Assembly (NCBI GenBank): GCA_016869075.1
Contig: VGEY01000013.1
Location: 1-32,160, forward strand
Direction: 5' to 3'
Source of the DNA: Alphaproteobacteria bacterium
Lineage (GTDB): Bacteria; Pseudomonadota; Alphaproteobacteria; Paracaedibacterales; VGCI01
Length of the DNA: 32,160 nt
The position numbers and the translations under genes were made by a program. Positions 15,954 to 23,444 of this stretch are shown piece after piece; the first letter of the stretch is position 1; every line of letters starts with the position of its first letter. Under the pieces are notes generated by a model that was not told the DNA's origin, ran no database searches, and saw only the letters and a list, made by a program, of their open reading frames with translations.

Positions 15954-16987
15954 GGTGCCTCTCCTATAATTTGTGCTGTGTTTTTTAAATCTTCAGGAAT
16001 AGGGACGCCCATATCCTCCGCTGATTTTAAATTAATCATAGTGATAAGAGGATGTTTTGTTTCGATAACTAAATCACCTGCATTTTGTCCTTTTAGAATT
16101 TTAACAACCAATTCACCAGCTTTTTTACCCAATTTAAAACGGTCGTAAGCATAGGCTGCTAATGCACCACGCTCTATAGAACCTGCATCTCCAGCAAAAA
16201 CTGGTACCTTAAATTTTTTACCTAATAAAACCACACTCTCCATAGCAGAAACTACGGTATTATCATTAGGAATATAAAGGGCTTCAACTTTCTCCCCTAT
16301 TAGATTGTTGACCACCAGACTAACCTCGCTCGATTTTTCAACTGTTGCTAATTTGAGGGTTAAATTTCTCTTTGCAGCTTCTTGTTGGAGATCCTGGACA
16401 GCTTTAACAGAATTTATTTCTCCAGCATTATAAACTATTCCGATTGTTTTAAGTGATGGAAGTGCTTTTTGAACAAGGTCTAATTGAAGATTTGCAGATA
16501 AGTTATCAGATATTCCTGTTATAGATTCAGGGCGTGCTGTGAGAGTTGTTACAAGTTTCGAGCCCAGTGGATCAGAGACAGCCGTAAATACCAAAGGAAT
16601 TTTTTGGTCCTTGAGTGCGTTCTGAAGCGATAAGGCCGAAGGTGTTGATATGGCAACAGCTACTGCGGGATTTCGGCTTACAAAATCGACAGCAATCTGT
16701 TGTGCGAGTGGTAAACTTCCTTGAGCGTTCTTGTAGAGGAGAATCATTGTTTCACCATCTTTATAACCTGCCTCATTGAGAGCAGCGATGAGTCCTTCAC
16801 GTTCTTTATCTAAAGAGATGTGTTGAATAAATTGAGAAATAACAACGAAAGGCAAAGGTGCCTTTGAGGTCTCATCAGCTTTAAGTGGATAAATAGAGAG
16901 AGAGAAAAATAAGAAGGAAAAAATATAAAAAAAGGTAGAGATGTTTCTAAGAAGAGTAAGAGGTGCTTTTAAGTGGGGATTTCGCAT
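15950..16987 (-). CDS. ABC importer substrate-binding protein (PF04392 type, TrpX-like)
   Basis: A 345-aa exported protein. A positively charged start and hydrophobic segment (about residues 15-36) precede ADETSKAPLPFVVISQF, indicating a Sec signal peptide without a lipobox. The domain pattern is that of PF04392: IALxxxIxxDxxREGLIAALNEAGYKDGE early, IPLVFTAVSDPLGSKLV mid-domain, ITGISDNL, then KTIGIVYNAGEINSVK and VPVFAGDAGSIERGALAAYAYD. This family includes TrpX-type binding proteins and other periplasmic solute receptors. The ligand cannot be assigned from sequence alone. It begins a three-gene operon. A short ORF with a good ribosome site precedes and overlaps its start. Confidence 0.85.
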   Translation of the reverse strand: MRNPHLKAPLTLLRNISTFFYIFSFLFFSLSIYPLKADETSKAPLPFVVISQFIQHISLDKEREGLIAALNEAGYKDGETMILLYKNAQGSLPLAQQIAVDFVSRNPAVAVAISTPSALSLQNALKDQKIPLVFTAVSDPLGSKLVTTLTARPESITGISDNLSANLQLDLVQKALPSLKTIGIVYNAGEINSVKAVQDLQQEAAKRNLTLKLATVEKSSEVSLVVNNLIGEKVEALYIPNDNTVVSAMESVVLLGKKFKVPVFAGDAGSIERGALAAYAYDRFKLGKKAGELVVKILKGQNAGDLVIETKHPLITMINLKSAEDMGVPIPEDLKNTAQIIGEAP

Positions 16988-17088
16988 TGTAAACTTCGCT
17001 TTCTTTTTCGTAATAATTTAAGTTGTTCGTCCTTCTTTTCCTTTAAATTCCAACAATAATAATGCGTTCTAAATCGAAAATGTAACAT
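16969..17088 (-). CDS. Possible 39-codon upstream ORF overlapping the ABC importer start
   Basis: An ATG at 17088 is preceded by GGAG seven bases upstream and opens 39 codons that end in TAA at 16969-16971. It overlaps the first 19 bases of the substrate-binding gene in another frame. The peptide is basic, starts MLHFRFRTHYYCW, and contains one tryptophan. The main gene itself has a poor ribosome site, so translation of this ORF could couple to or control it. No family is recognisable, and the ORF may be incidental. It is listed because the ribosome site is better than that of the gene it precedes. Confidence 0.35.
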   Translation of the reverse strand: MLHFRFRTHYYCWNLKEKKDEQLKLLRKRKRSLQCEIPT

Positions 17089-17157
17089 TTGGCTTCTCCA
17101 TAGTTAAATTGTAACGCTAAAAAAGATAAATATTTTGTTAATATACTATCCTAAGTT

Positions 17158-18369
17158 TTAAGCTGCAAGGCAAAGATTAAGACGATTCCATATATCTTCT
17201 AAAGCATCTGTTAACTCTTGAATCATTTGAGGGGTATGGTTTGGAGTCACAGTTAATCTGAGCCTTTCTTGCCCTCTTGGAACGGTAGGATAGTTTATGG
17301 GTTGTACATAAATTCCATATTCCTGTCTTAAAATATCAGTAACTCTTTGGCATTCAGCGGCATTTCCCACAATCACTGGCACAATGTGGCTCGAAGCCGA
17401 TTGGTAGGGAATGCTGGACTTTTCTAACAGCTTCTTCAAGAGAGTAACACGCTGCCATAATTGGGTGCGCAAATTATTATCGTTTCGTAAAATGCTGATT
17501 GATTTATGAATGGCTGCCACAACAGCAGGGGGCAAAGAGGTTGTAAAAATAAAACCTGACGCAGTGCTGCGCACATAATCCACAAGAGAATTAGATCCTG
17601 TAATATAGCCGCCGATAATTCCATAGGCTTTGGCAAAATTGGCCTGAATAACATCAATGCGATTTTGTAAGCCGAGTTGTGCGGCAACCCCTGCTCCTTG
17701 AGGACCGTAAAGACCGACTGCATGGACTTCATCAAGATAGGTTATGGCATTATATTCATCAGCCAAATCACAAATATTTTCTATGGGGGCAATATCACCA
17801 TCCATAGAATAAACTGAAATGAAAGCGATAATCTTTGGTCTTTTCGGATCAAGAGAACTTAAGTTTGCTCGTAAATCATCAAGATTGTTGTGACGAAATA
17901 CACGACGCTCGCAGCGTGCTGCACGAATGCCTTGAATAATCGAGGCGTGATTCTTTTCATCACTGAGCACAACACAATTGGGCAAAGCTTGGCCTAAGGC
18001 AGATATTGTTGCTTCATTGGCAATATATCCCGAAGTGAAAATGAGACCTTTTTCTTTTCCATGAAGATTGGCCACTTCATTTTCTAAAAGAACATGAGAG
18101 TGGGCTGTGCCAGAGATGTTGCGTGTTCCACCTGATCCTGCACCATATCGCTCTGCCGCATCAGTCATTGCTTTTATAACATCTGGGTGATGACTCATTC
18201 CTAGATAATCATTGCTGCACCATACGATGACCCTTTTAATGCCTTCTGGACTATGCCAGAGAGCGTAGGGTGCTTCCCCAACAAGGCGCTCAAGGTCAGC
18301 AAATATACGGTAACGACCTTCTGCCTTCAATGACTGAAGGTGCTGTAAAAAAATATGATCGTATGTCAT
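17158..18369 (-). CDS. hemA: 5-aminolevulinate synthase
   Basis: A 403-aa PLP enzyme of the alpha-oxoamine synthase family that condenses glycine and succinyl-CoA to 5-aminolevulinate, the first haem step in Alphaproteobacteria. The full ALAS pattern is visible: WCSNDYLGMSHHP (50-62), YGAGSGGTRNISGT (75-88), TSGYIANEAT (112-121), SDEKNHASIIQGIR (136-149), YLDEVHAVGLYG (211-222, with Asp213 and His216 at the PLP ring), and FAKAYGIIGGYI with Lys247 as the Schiff-base lysine. N-terminal DLERLVGEAPYA favours ALAS over AKB ligase or BioF. No haem-regulatory CP motif is seen. It is divergent from xseA across 96 bases. Confidence 0.95.
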   Translation of the reverse strand: MTYDHIFLQHLQSLKAEGRYRIFADLERLVGEAPYALWHSPEGIKRVIVWCSNDYLGMSHHPDVIKAMTDAAERYGAGSGGTRNISGTAHSHVLLENEVANLHGKEKGLIFTSGYIANEATISALGQALPNCVVLSDEKNHASIIQGIRAARCERRVFRHNNLDDLRANLSSLDPKRPKIIAFISVYSMDGDIAPIENICDLADEYNAITYLDEVHAVGLYGPQGAGVAAQLGLQNRIDVIQANFAKAYGIIGGYITGSNSLVDYVRSTASGFIFTTSLPPAVVAAIHKSISILRNDNNLRTQLWQRVTLLKKLLEKSSIPYQSASSHIVPVIVGNAAECQRVTDILRQEYGIYVQPINYPTVPRGQERLRLTVTPNHTPQMIQELTDALEDIWNRLNLCLAA

Positions 18370-18419
18370 TTGTCCAAAAATTTTATGCTACTTGATCTCG
18401 CTTAATGATATGATCGTAT
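18353..18419. promoter_or_regulatory. Pair of identical 12-bp near-palindromes in the hemA/xseA divergent region
   Basis: ATATGATCGTAT occurs twice in the same orientation, at 18353-18364 (inside hemA codons 2-6) and at 18408-18419. The second copy extends to the near-perfect 16-base palindrome TGATATGATCGTATCA (18406-18421). The copies are 55 bases apart, about five helical turns. This resembles an operator pair serving the divergent promoters, but no known regulator box is matched. It is not the FNR spacing. Confidence 0.35.
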
Positions 18420-18465
18420 CAAAAAAGAATTATGAGTGCTACGTTTGTCTTAACAAGGATATATC

Positions 18466-19857
18466 ATGACAGCTTTAGGACATATTTTGCAAGATATTCC
18501 TGTCTTTTCTGTATCTGAGGTTTCACAAAGTCTTAAGCTTATGGTTGAAAAAGCTTATGGGCGTATCCGTGTCAGAGGTGAAATTTCTGGTCTCAAGCGA
18601 CACAGCTCTGGCCATACCTATTTTGCTCTAAAAGATACAGAAGCCGTTATGGATGCTGTCATGTGGAGAGGGAGTTTTAGTGGTGGAGGAGTCGCCCTTG
18701 AAGAGGGTCTTGAAATTATTGCGACAGGGCGCTTAACAACATATCCTGGCCGCTCCAAATATCAAATGGTTGTTGAACAATTTGAGCCAACTGGCCAGGG
18801 TGCACTTCTTAAGTTATTAGAAGAACGAAAAGGTCGCCTTGCTGCTGAAGGTTTATTTGAGGCAAGTCGTAAAAAACCTCTTCCTCTTTATCCTCAAAAA
18901 ATTGGTATAGTGACTTCCCCTACCGGGGCCGTTCTTCAAGATATATTGCACAGACTGGAAGATAGATATCCTTGTCATGTTTTAGTTTGGCCTGTTTTGG
19001 TACAAGGACAAGGGGCTGCTGAGCAGATTGCTGCAGCCATTGAGGGCTTTAACAGGCTCCCTGATCCCCCTGACGTGATCATCGTGGCGCGGGGTGGAGG
19101 AAGCTTAGAGGACCTCTGGGCCTTTAACGAAGAAATAGTTGTCCGTGCAGCTGCTCAGAGCGATATTCCTCTTATTTCTGCCGTAGGACATGAAACTGAT
19201 ACAACACTTATTGACTATGCAGCAGATCGCAGAGCCCCTACACCAACAGCAGCTGCAGAAATAGCAGTTCCTGTGTTAATGAATTTATGGCAATTCTTAC
19301 AAGATCGTCATCAAAGATTAACAGCTGTTATGGCTCAAGATCTTATACATCGCCAAACAACTCTCATAGCAGTTTCTCGAGGATTACCGGATTTAACCTA
19401 CCTTATTGAAAATAAAATCCAAAGATTGGATGAATGGTCTGAACGCCTTGCTCCGCTGGTACGTGCTCATATTCAAACTTTAGGACACCGCCTTCTTCAG
19501 GTCACTCAATATCTTCGACATCCTCAAGAGACAATCACAATAGCAGAGCAGAAATGCTTCTCTTTAATAGAGCAATTTCGCCATGGAGCACGCCGTATTT
19601 TTGAAGCAACCTTTCAACGCTTTGAATTGATTACCCATCGTCTTGACCATGCTTCTTATCAGAGCATCCTTAATCGCGGTTTTTGTTGGACGACTGATGC
19701 AAAGGGTACGTTTATGACACGTGCTTCACAAATAAAAAAGGGGGCTGCTTTGAAACTCCATTATATTGATGGCTTGGTTTCAGTCGTGGAATCTTCTGTT
19801 CCTGCTGCAAGAGGAAATAAATCTCTCTCAGACGAACGTCAAAGAAAACTGCTTTAG
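18466..19857 (+). CDS. xseA: Exodeoxyribonuclease VII large subunit
   Basis: A 463-aa catalytic subunit of exonuclease VII, which degrades single-stranded DNA from both ends together with small XseB subunits. The N-terminal OB-fold (about 14-110) shows VSEVSQSLKLMVEKAYGRIRVRGEIS. The catalytic region shows KIGIVTSPTGAVLQDILHR, VARGGGSLEDLWAFNEE near 208-224 and ISAVGHETDTTLIDYAADRRAPTPTAAAE near 238-265, all hallmark motifs. The long helical C-terminal half (about 270-420) is the coiled-coil that binds XseB. ATG at 18466 has AAGGA eight bases upstream. It is transcribed away from hemA. xseB is not in the window. Confidence 0.95.
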   Translation: MTALGHILQDIPVFSVSEVSQSLKLMVEKAYGRIRVRGEISGLKRHSSGHTYFALKDTEAVMDAVMWRGSFSGGGVALEEGLEIIATGRLTTYPGRSKYQMVVEQFEPTGQGALLKLLEERKGRLAAEGLFEASRKKPLPLYPQKIGIVTSPTGAVLQDILHRLEDRYPCHVLVWPVLVQGQGAAEQIAAAIEGFNRLPDPPDVIIVARGGGSLEDLWAFNEEIVVRAAAQSDIPLISAVGHETDTTLIDYAADRRAPTPTAAAEIAVPVLMNLWQFLQDRHQRLTAVMAQDLIHRQTTLIAVSRGLPDLTYLIENKIQRLDEWSERLAPLVRAHIQTLGHRLLQVTQYLRHPQETITIAEQKCFSLIEQFRHGARRIFEATFQRFELITHRLDHASYQSILNRGFCWTTDAKGTFMTRASQIKKGAALKLHYIDGLVSVVESSVPAARGNKSLSDERQRKLL

Positions 19858-19863
19858 CTTAAG

Positions 19864-19881
19864 TAGTATTTTAAAATACTA
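19864..19881 (+). terminator. AT-only palindrome after xseA, possible weak terminator or operator
   Basis: TAGTATTTTAAAATACTA is a perfect 18-base palindrome starting seven bases after the xseA stop. It is followed by a T-rich stretch (ATTTCATCTTT). With no loop and only two GC pairs it would make a weak terminator, and could instead be a protein-binding site upstream of the next gene. Confidence 0.3.
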
Positions 19882-19929
19882 ATTTCATCTTTAATCTTAT
19901 TTTGCGGATTTGCTCTTGCCTCACATAAA

Positions 19930-19951
19930 AAATCGCAATATTTTACGATTT
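19930..19951 (-). terminator. Small hairpin with T-run on the minus strand
   Basis: A 6-base stem (AAATCG at 19930-19935 and CGATTT at 19946-19951) with a 10-base loop is followed, in minus-strand sense, by a run of T. It has the form of a weak intrinsic terminator, but no minus-strand gene feeds it. It may act bidirectionally between xseA and the next gene. Confidence 0.25.
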
Positions 19952-20011
19952 GTTATTCCCCATTTTAAATAAATGAGCTATTGAGATCGTAAATAAATAA
20001 AGAAGTATTGC

Positions 20012-21283
20012 ATGTTGACAATCACCAAAAGACATTCTTTTGTCTCAATCTTTTTAGTCTTTGTATTTTACCAATTCATACAGGCTGCAGAGTATATAGA
20101 ACATAAGTTACAACCCACATTTCATACCAAGTATGCAACTGACCAAGAATACGACTATCTTTTAGATGCTTTAGAGAGAGGAGAAATAGGTGTAACGATT
20201 CCTGCTCCCTCGAGAAATATGAGTGGAATAGAGGTTGTCGATGCTGTTGCTCTTTTTGGAACCAGCCTTTGTGAACCTCTCACATCTGCTGCCACTCAGG
20301 CTGCACAGTATGTTCAAAGAGTCTTTGCCCAAGATGGGACAGGCATGTTAATGGACAGATTAGAAACTGGCCAAGGTGTGGAGGACTTTAACTATGGATT
20401 GAAAGATAAGGCCAAAGATGTAGCAGAGGAACTGGGGGGCGACCTTAAAGGTGCTTTTAAAGGGGCTGCTGCTTATCCTTTGGATGCACTGAGTATTGGA
20501 TTAGCATCAGTGACTGGCTGGACGGGCATAGCTAAAGTGGCGCCTCAAACTGTAACTCTCCTTACGTGGGCAGTTGAGTATGTTCGAAATAGCAAGATGG
20601 CTCAATCAATAGATGGCCAAGATGTAACTCGAAAAGCCCTTAAAGTACTTTTATTGGGTGCTGCGGTTTACGTTATTGCCTCAGTTCCAGTTGCAATGGC
20701 ACAAAATGAGCTTTTTAAAGGAACGTTTTTAGACAATGGCTCTTGTGTTATCACTTCTCAAGCTCACTTCAAATCTACAGACCCAAATCTGAAAGGGGAA
20801 TTCGTCGCCCTGGTGGCTCAATGTGCTTATGATCGAGAAGCTCATGGCTTGAAAAGCAATGAGCTTGTTATGCCTCTCGGTGGTACGTGTGGATATTTAC
20901 ACAATAACAATGGGACGATTGTGGGTACTGAGAGTCCTGTATTTTATCCTTCTCAAAGAGTTTCAATAGTTGGAAAAGAAGCATGTCCAGAGCTCAAGGG
21001 TACTCATATTGGTAGCTGTCAAACCACTGCTGAGGCTTACCAAAGTACTGATTCGCGCATTCCTGAAGGTTCAATTTGTTACTACAAGATATATTGCAAA
21101 AGAATGGGTGACGTGGATTTTACTAAACGGAGTGCATTTCATATACCTAAAGCTGTGGTTCAATGTTTCGGGGAAAGGTTGGAGAATTGCGACGGTAAGT
21201 TGGTTTTTCGAAAAAGTGGAGAATCAGTTCATCAGTGTGAGGATCCAAAAGTTGCCAAAGTTCATGGTAAGGACGAGCTTTAG
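20012..21283 (+). CDS. Exported Cys-rich protein with CVNH-like tandem repeats and C-terminal KDEL; candidate host-directed effector
   Basis: A 423-aa protein I cannot assign to a known gene. Residues 1-26 form a Sec signal (basic start, hydrophobic core, IQAA before Glu27). Residues 27-205 are a Gly/Ala-rich domain of unknown type. Residues 207-230 look like a second signal peptide or membrane helix (TRKALK, hydrophobic core, VAMA before Gln231). Two repeats follow: one at about 237-305 with Cys245, Cys271 and Cys293, and one at about 330-400 with Cys336, Cys362 and Cys385. Both have GSCxxT and STD and end C-x(6-9)-N-x-(N/D)G-x-(I/L)V. This recalls cyanovirin-N homology half-domains. The last four residues are KDEL, the ER-retrieval signal. 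AAGAAG lies six bases before the ATG. The gene stands alone with its own flanks. Host targeting is inference. Confidence 0.8.
   Translation: MLTITKRHSFVSIFLVFVFYQFIQAAEYIEHKLQPTFHTKYATDQEYDYLLDALERGEIGVTIPAPSRNMSGIEVVDAVALFGTSLCEPLTSAATQAAQYVQRVFAQDGTGMLMDRLETGQGVEDFNYGLKDKAKDVAEELGGDLKGAFKGAAAYPLDALSIGLASVTGWTGIAKVAPQTVTLLTWAVEYVRNSKMAQSIDGQDVTRKALKVLLLGAAVYVIASVPVAMAQNELFKGTFLDNGSCVITSQAHFKSTDPNLKGEFVALVAQCAYDREAHGLKSNELVMPLGGTCGYLHNNNGTIVGTESPVFYPSQRVSIVGKEACPELKGTHIGSCQTTAEAYQSTDSRIPEGSICYYKIYCKRMGDVDFTKRSAFHIPKAVVQCFGERLENCDGKLVFRKSGESVHQCEDPKVAKVHGKDEL
20720..21211 (+). repeat. Two tandem protein-level repeats within the KDEL protein
   Basis: Repeat 1 is encoded at about 20720-20926 and repeat 2 at about 20999-21211. 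The first and second cysteines are separated by 26 residues in both copies, and the third follows after 22 or 23. Shared residues include GT, GSC, T, A, STD, G, P and a final N-x-(N/D)G-x-(I/L)V. The offset between copies is 91 residues. The similarity is in protein, not in DNA, so the duplication is old. Confidence 0.65.
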
Positions 21284-21373
21284 TTAATTAAAATTGCCTG
21301 CAGCACTTTTTCTCTTTAGGTCGCAGTAGATTAAGAGCTGTATTCCTTTCTATCCTGTGATATTGCTTGGTAT

Positions 21374-22504
21374 ATGAGTCGACAAAGCAAAAAACTGGTT
21401 TTCTTAATAACTGAGCTTGGGTATTTTTGTTCCCACCGCATAAATCTAGCTCTTGCTGCAAAGAAGGCAGGCTATGATGTATCACTGATTACAAATTGTG
21501 ATCAGAGACCGAGCTTAAAGCATTATGAAGCCCATCTTCGAAAATTAAAAATTTATCATGTACCGTTTCATCGCTCACGCCTCAATCCTTTGCGAGAGAT
21601 CAAAACACTTTGGCAAATTTTCCAAATCTATCGGAAGGTAAAACCGGACATTGTTCATCAAGTTGCCTTAAAGCCTGTCCTTTATGGAACATTATGTGCA
21701 CGCCTGCTAAGAATTCCTCGTATTATAAATGCATTAGGTGGAATGGGGTATTTATTTACGCATTTTAGCTGGAAATCTGTTATAATAAAGCCTATGATCA
21801 TCTGTGCTTTTAGGGTTTTACTGAGTCCTTCTCACTGCAGAATAATTTTACAAAATCAGGATGATATTAATTTAGTTGGCCCTCACACGAACGGCAGTAA
21901 AATTTTCTTAATCCCTGGGAGTGGGGTTGATTTAAAAAAGTTTTCTCTCACAAAAGAGCCCCCCTTACCTGTAACTGCTGTTATGGTAAGCCGACTCTTG
22001 TGGAGTAAAGGAATTGGTGAACTTGTGGAAGCGGCAAGGATATTAAAACGAAAAAGTATTCCTCTTAAAATAATAGTAGCTGGCGATATTGATCTTCAAA
22101 ATCCCGCGAGCGTTACACAAGAAGAACTTGATGGATGGAAACAAGAAAATCTGATAATATGGTTAGGTTCTTGTAAAGATGTTGCAGCTTTATATGCAAA
22201 AAGTCATATCGCAGTTTTGCCAAGTTATCGGGAAGGGTTACCCAAGTCCCTTGCAGAAGCTGCAGCGTCGGGGAAGCCTATTATTACAACGGATGTACCA
22301 GGATGCAGAGAAGTTGTTAAAGATGGAAAGAATGGAATTTTGGTTCCACCCCAAGATGTTAAAGCTTTGGTAGGGGCTTTAGAAATGTTAACGAACGCCT
22401 CCCCCCAATTTCGACGGGAAATGGGGCTAGCAAGCCGTAAAAAGGCTGAACAAGCTTTTGATGAACATAAAATTATTATTCAAACCCTTACAACTTATCT
22501 TTAG
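21374..22504 (+). CDS. Glycosyltransferase family 4 (PglA/WcaL-like)
   Basis: A 376-aa GT-B glycosyltransferase. The N-terminal acceptor domain begins LVFLITELGYFCSHRINLALAAKKAGYDVSLIT. The donor-binding domain has IPGSGVDLKKF near 182, VSRLLWSKGIGELVEAARIL and the retaining-GT motif SYREGLPKSLAEAAASGKPII, with the E-x7-E pair near 284-292. The N-terminal form (D-x-HxVxLKPxLYGxLxAR) resembles enzymes adding HexNAc or other sugars to undecaprenyl-diphosphate-linked glycans, as PglA does. It probably contributes to a surface polysaccharide or lipid-linked oligosaccharide at the inner membrane, but no other glycan genes lie nearby, so donor and acceptor are unknown. The ribosome site is weak. 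Confidence 0.85.
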   Translation: MSRQSKKLVFLITELGYFCSHRINLALAAKKAGYDVSLITNCDQRPSLKHYEAHLRKLKIYHVPFHRSRLNPLREIKTLWQIFQIYRKVKPDIVHQVALKPVLYGTLCARLLRIPRIINALGGMGYLFTHFSWKSVIIKPMIICAFRVLLSPSHCRIILQNQDDINLVGPHTNGSKIFLIPGSGVDLKKFSLTKEPPLPVTAVMVSRLLWSKGIGELVEAARILKRKSIPLKIIVAGDIDLQNPASVTQEELDGWKQENLIIWLGSCKDVAALYAKSHIAVLPSYREGLPKSLAEAAASGKPIITTDVPGCREVVKDGKNGILVPPQDVKALVGALEMLTNASPQFRREMGLASRKKAEQAFDEHKIIIQTLTTYL

Positions 22505-22519
22505 AAAAGATTAATTTTA

Positions 22520-23440
22520 ATGACTTACGCAGCTGTTCTTTCAAATCGCGGTATATTATGTATTACGGGTAAAGATCGTGCATCTTTTTTGCAAGGTTTA
22601 CTTACAAATGATGTTAATAAGATATCTGAAAGACAAGGCATTTATGCGGCTCTTTTGAGTCCCCAGGGTAGATTCCAACATGATCTATTTATAGTCGAGT
22701 GCAGAGATGCCCAAGATCGAAGTGTGTGGTTAGTTGATTGTGATAGAGATCGCGCAGAGACACTTCTTAAACTGTTGACATTGTACAAGCTACGCTCAGA
22801 AGTAACCATAGAAAATGTAAGTGATTATTTTGCTGTTTTAGGAGTATGGGGTTCATCTAAGGTATTGGATACTGTAGGATTGAGTGCAGAGCCAGGAATT
22901 GCAAGGTCCTTAAAAGAAGGGAGCGCTTTTGTTGATCCTCGTTTACTGGAAATGGGTGCAAGAATAATTCTCCCCCAACATAAAATAGAAAATTTTTCTG
23001 AAAGCTCTGGAATTACGTTTTCGTCTTTTGATAATTATGAGCTTCATCGTTTGAAATTGGGAATACCCGATGGGAATCGAGATGTTATTGTTGATCGCGG
23101 CATTCTTCTAGAGTGTGGATTTGAGGAGCTGAATGCCATAGATTGGAATAAAGGATGTTATGTTGGGCAAGAACTCACAGCGCGAACGCGGTATCGGGGT
23201 TTGGTTCGTAAACGACTTATTCCTGTTTGCATCCAAGGTCAGACACCGGGCTTTCAAAGTCCAGTCTTACAAAATGGTTTGGAAGTAGGTGAAATGAGAA
23301 CAGTAAAAGGCGAATGGGGAATAGCCATGATTCGGCTTGAAGCTCTATCTAAACCTCAATCTTTTCATGCTGGAAGTGCCACATTGATTCCCCATCTACC
23401 AGAATGGATGAAGTTGCCTGCTTTAGGGGATGAGGTATAA
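22520..23440 (+). CDS. ygfZ: YgfZ/GcvT-domain folate-dependent Fe-S protein repair/assembly factor
   Basis: A 306-aa member of the YgfZ/IBA57/CAF17 family. The signature KGCYVGQELTARTRYRG at 211-227 contains the essential Cys213 (K-G-C-x-x-GQE). Supporting regions are the N-terminal ITGKDRASFLQGLLTNDV and LSPQGRFQHDLFIVE segments that form the folate-binding ring. The family helps build or repair certain [4Fe-4S] enzymes using tetrahydrofolate. It lies 15 bases after the glycosyltransferase gene and its stop is 4 bases before the preferred dnaG start, so these genes form a short operon. Family membership is secure; the clients here are unknown. Confidence 0.9.
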   Translation: MTYAAVLSNRGILCITGKDRASFLQGLLTNDVNKISERQGIYAALLSPQGRFQHDLFIVECRDAQDRSVWLVDCDRDRAETLLKLLTLYKLRSEVTIENVSDYFAVLGVWGSSKVLDTVGLSAEPGIARSLKEGSAFVDPRLLEMGARIILPQHKIENFSESSGITFSSFDNYELHRLKLGIPDGNRDVIVDRGILLECGFEELNAIDWNKGCYVGQELTARTRYRGLVRKRLIPVCIQGQTPGFQSPVLQNGLEVGEMRTVKGEWGIAMIRLEALSKPQSFHAGSATLIPHLPEWMKLPALGDEV

Positions 23441-23444
23441 GGGG

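Noticed and set aside
18392..18422. FNR/CRP-type box in the hemA upstream region
   Set aside because: TGAT and ATCA half-sites are present but spaced eight bases apart rather than four, and no proper -35/-10 pair sits around them.
20970..21287. 105-codon frame overlapping the KDEL protein in another frame
   Set aside because: Same-strand out-of-frame shadow. The main frame has signal peptide, repeats and paired cysteine spacing; this one has no structure.
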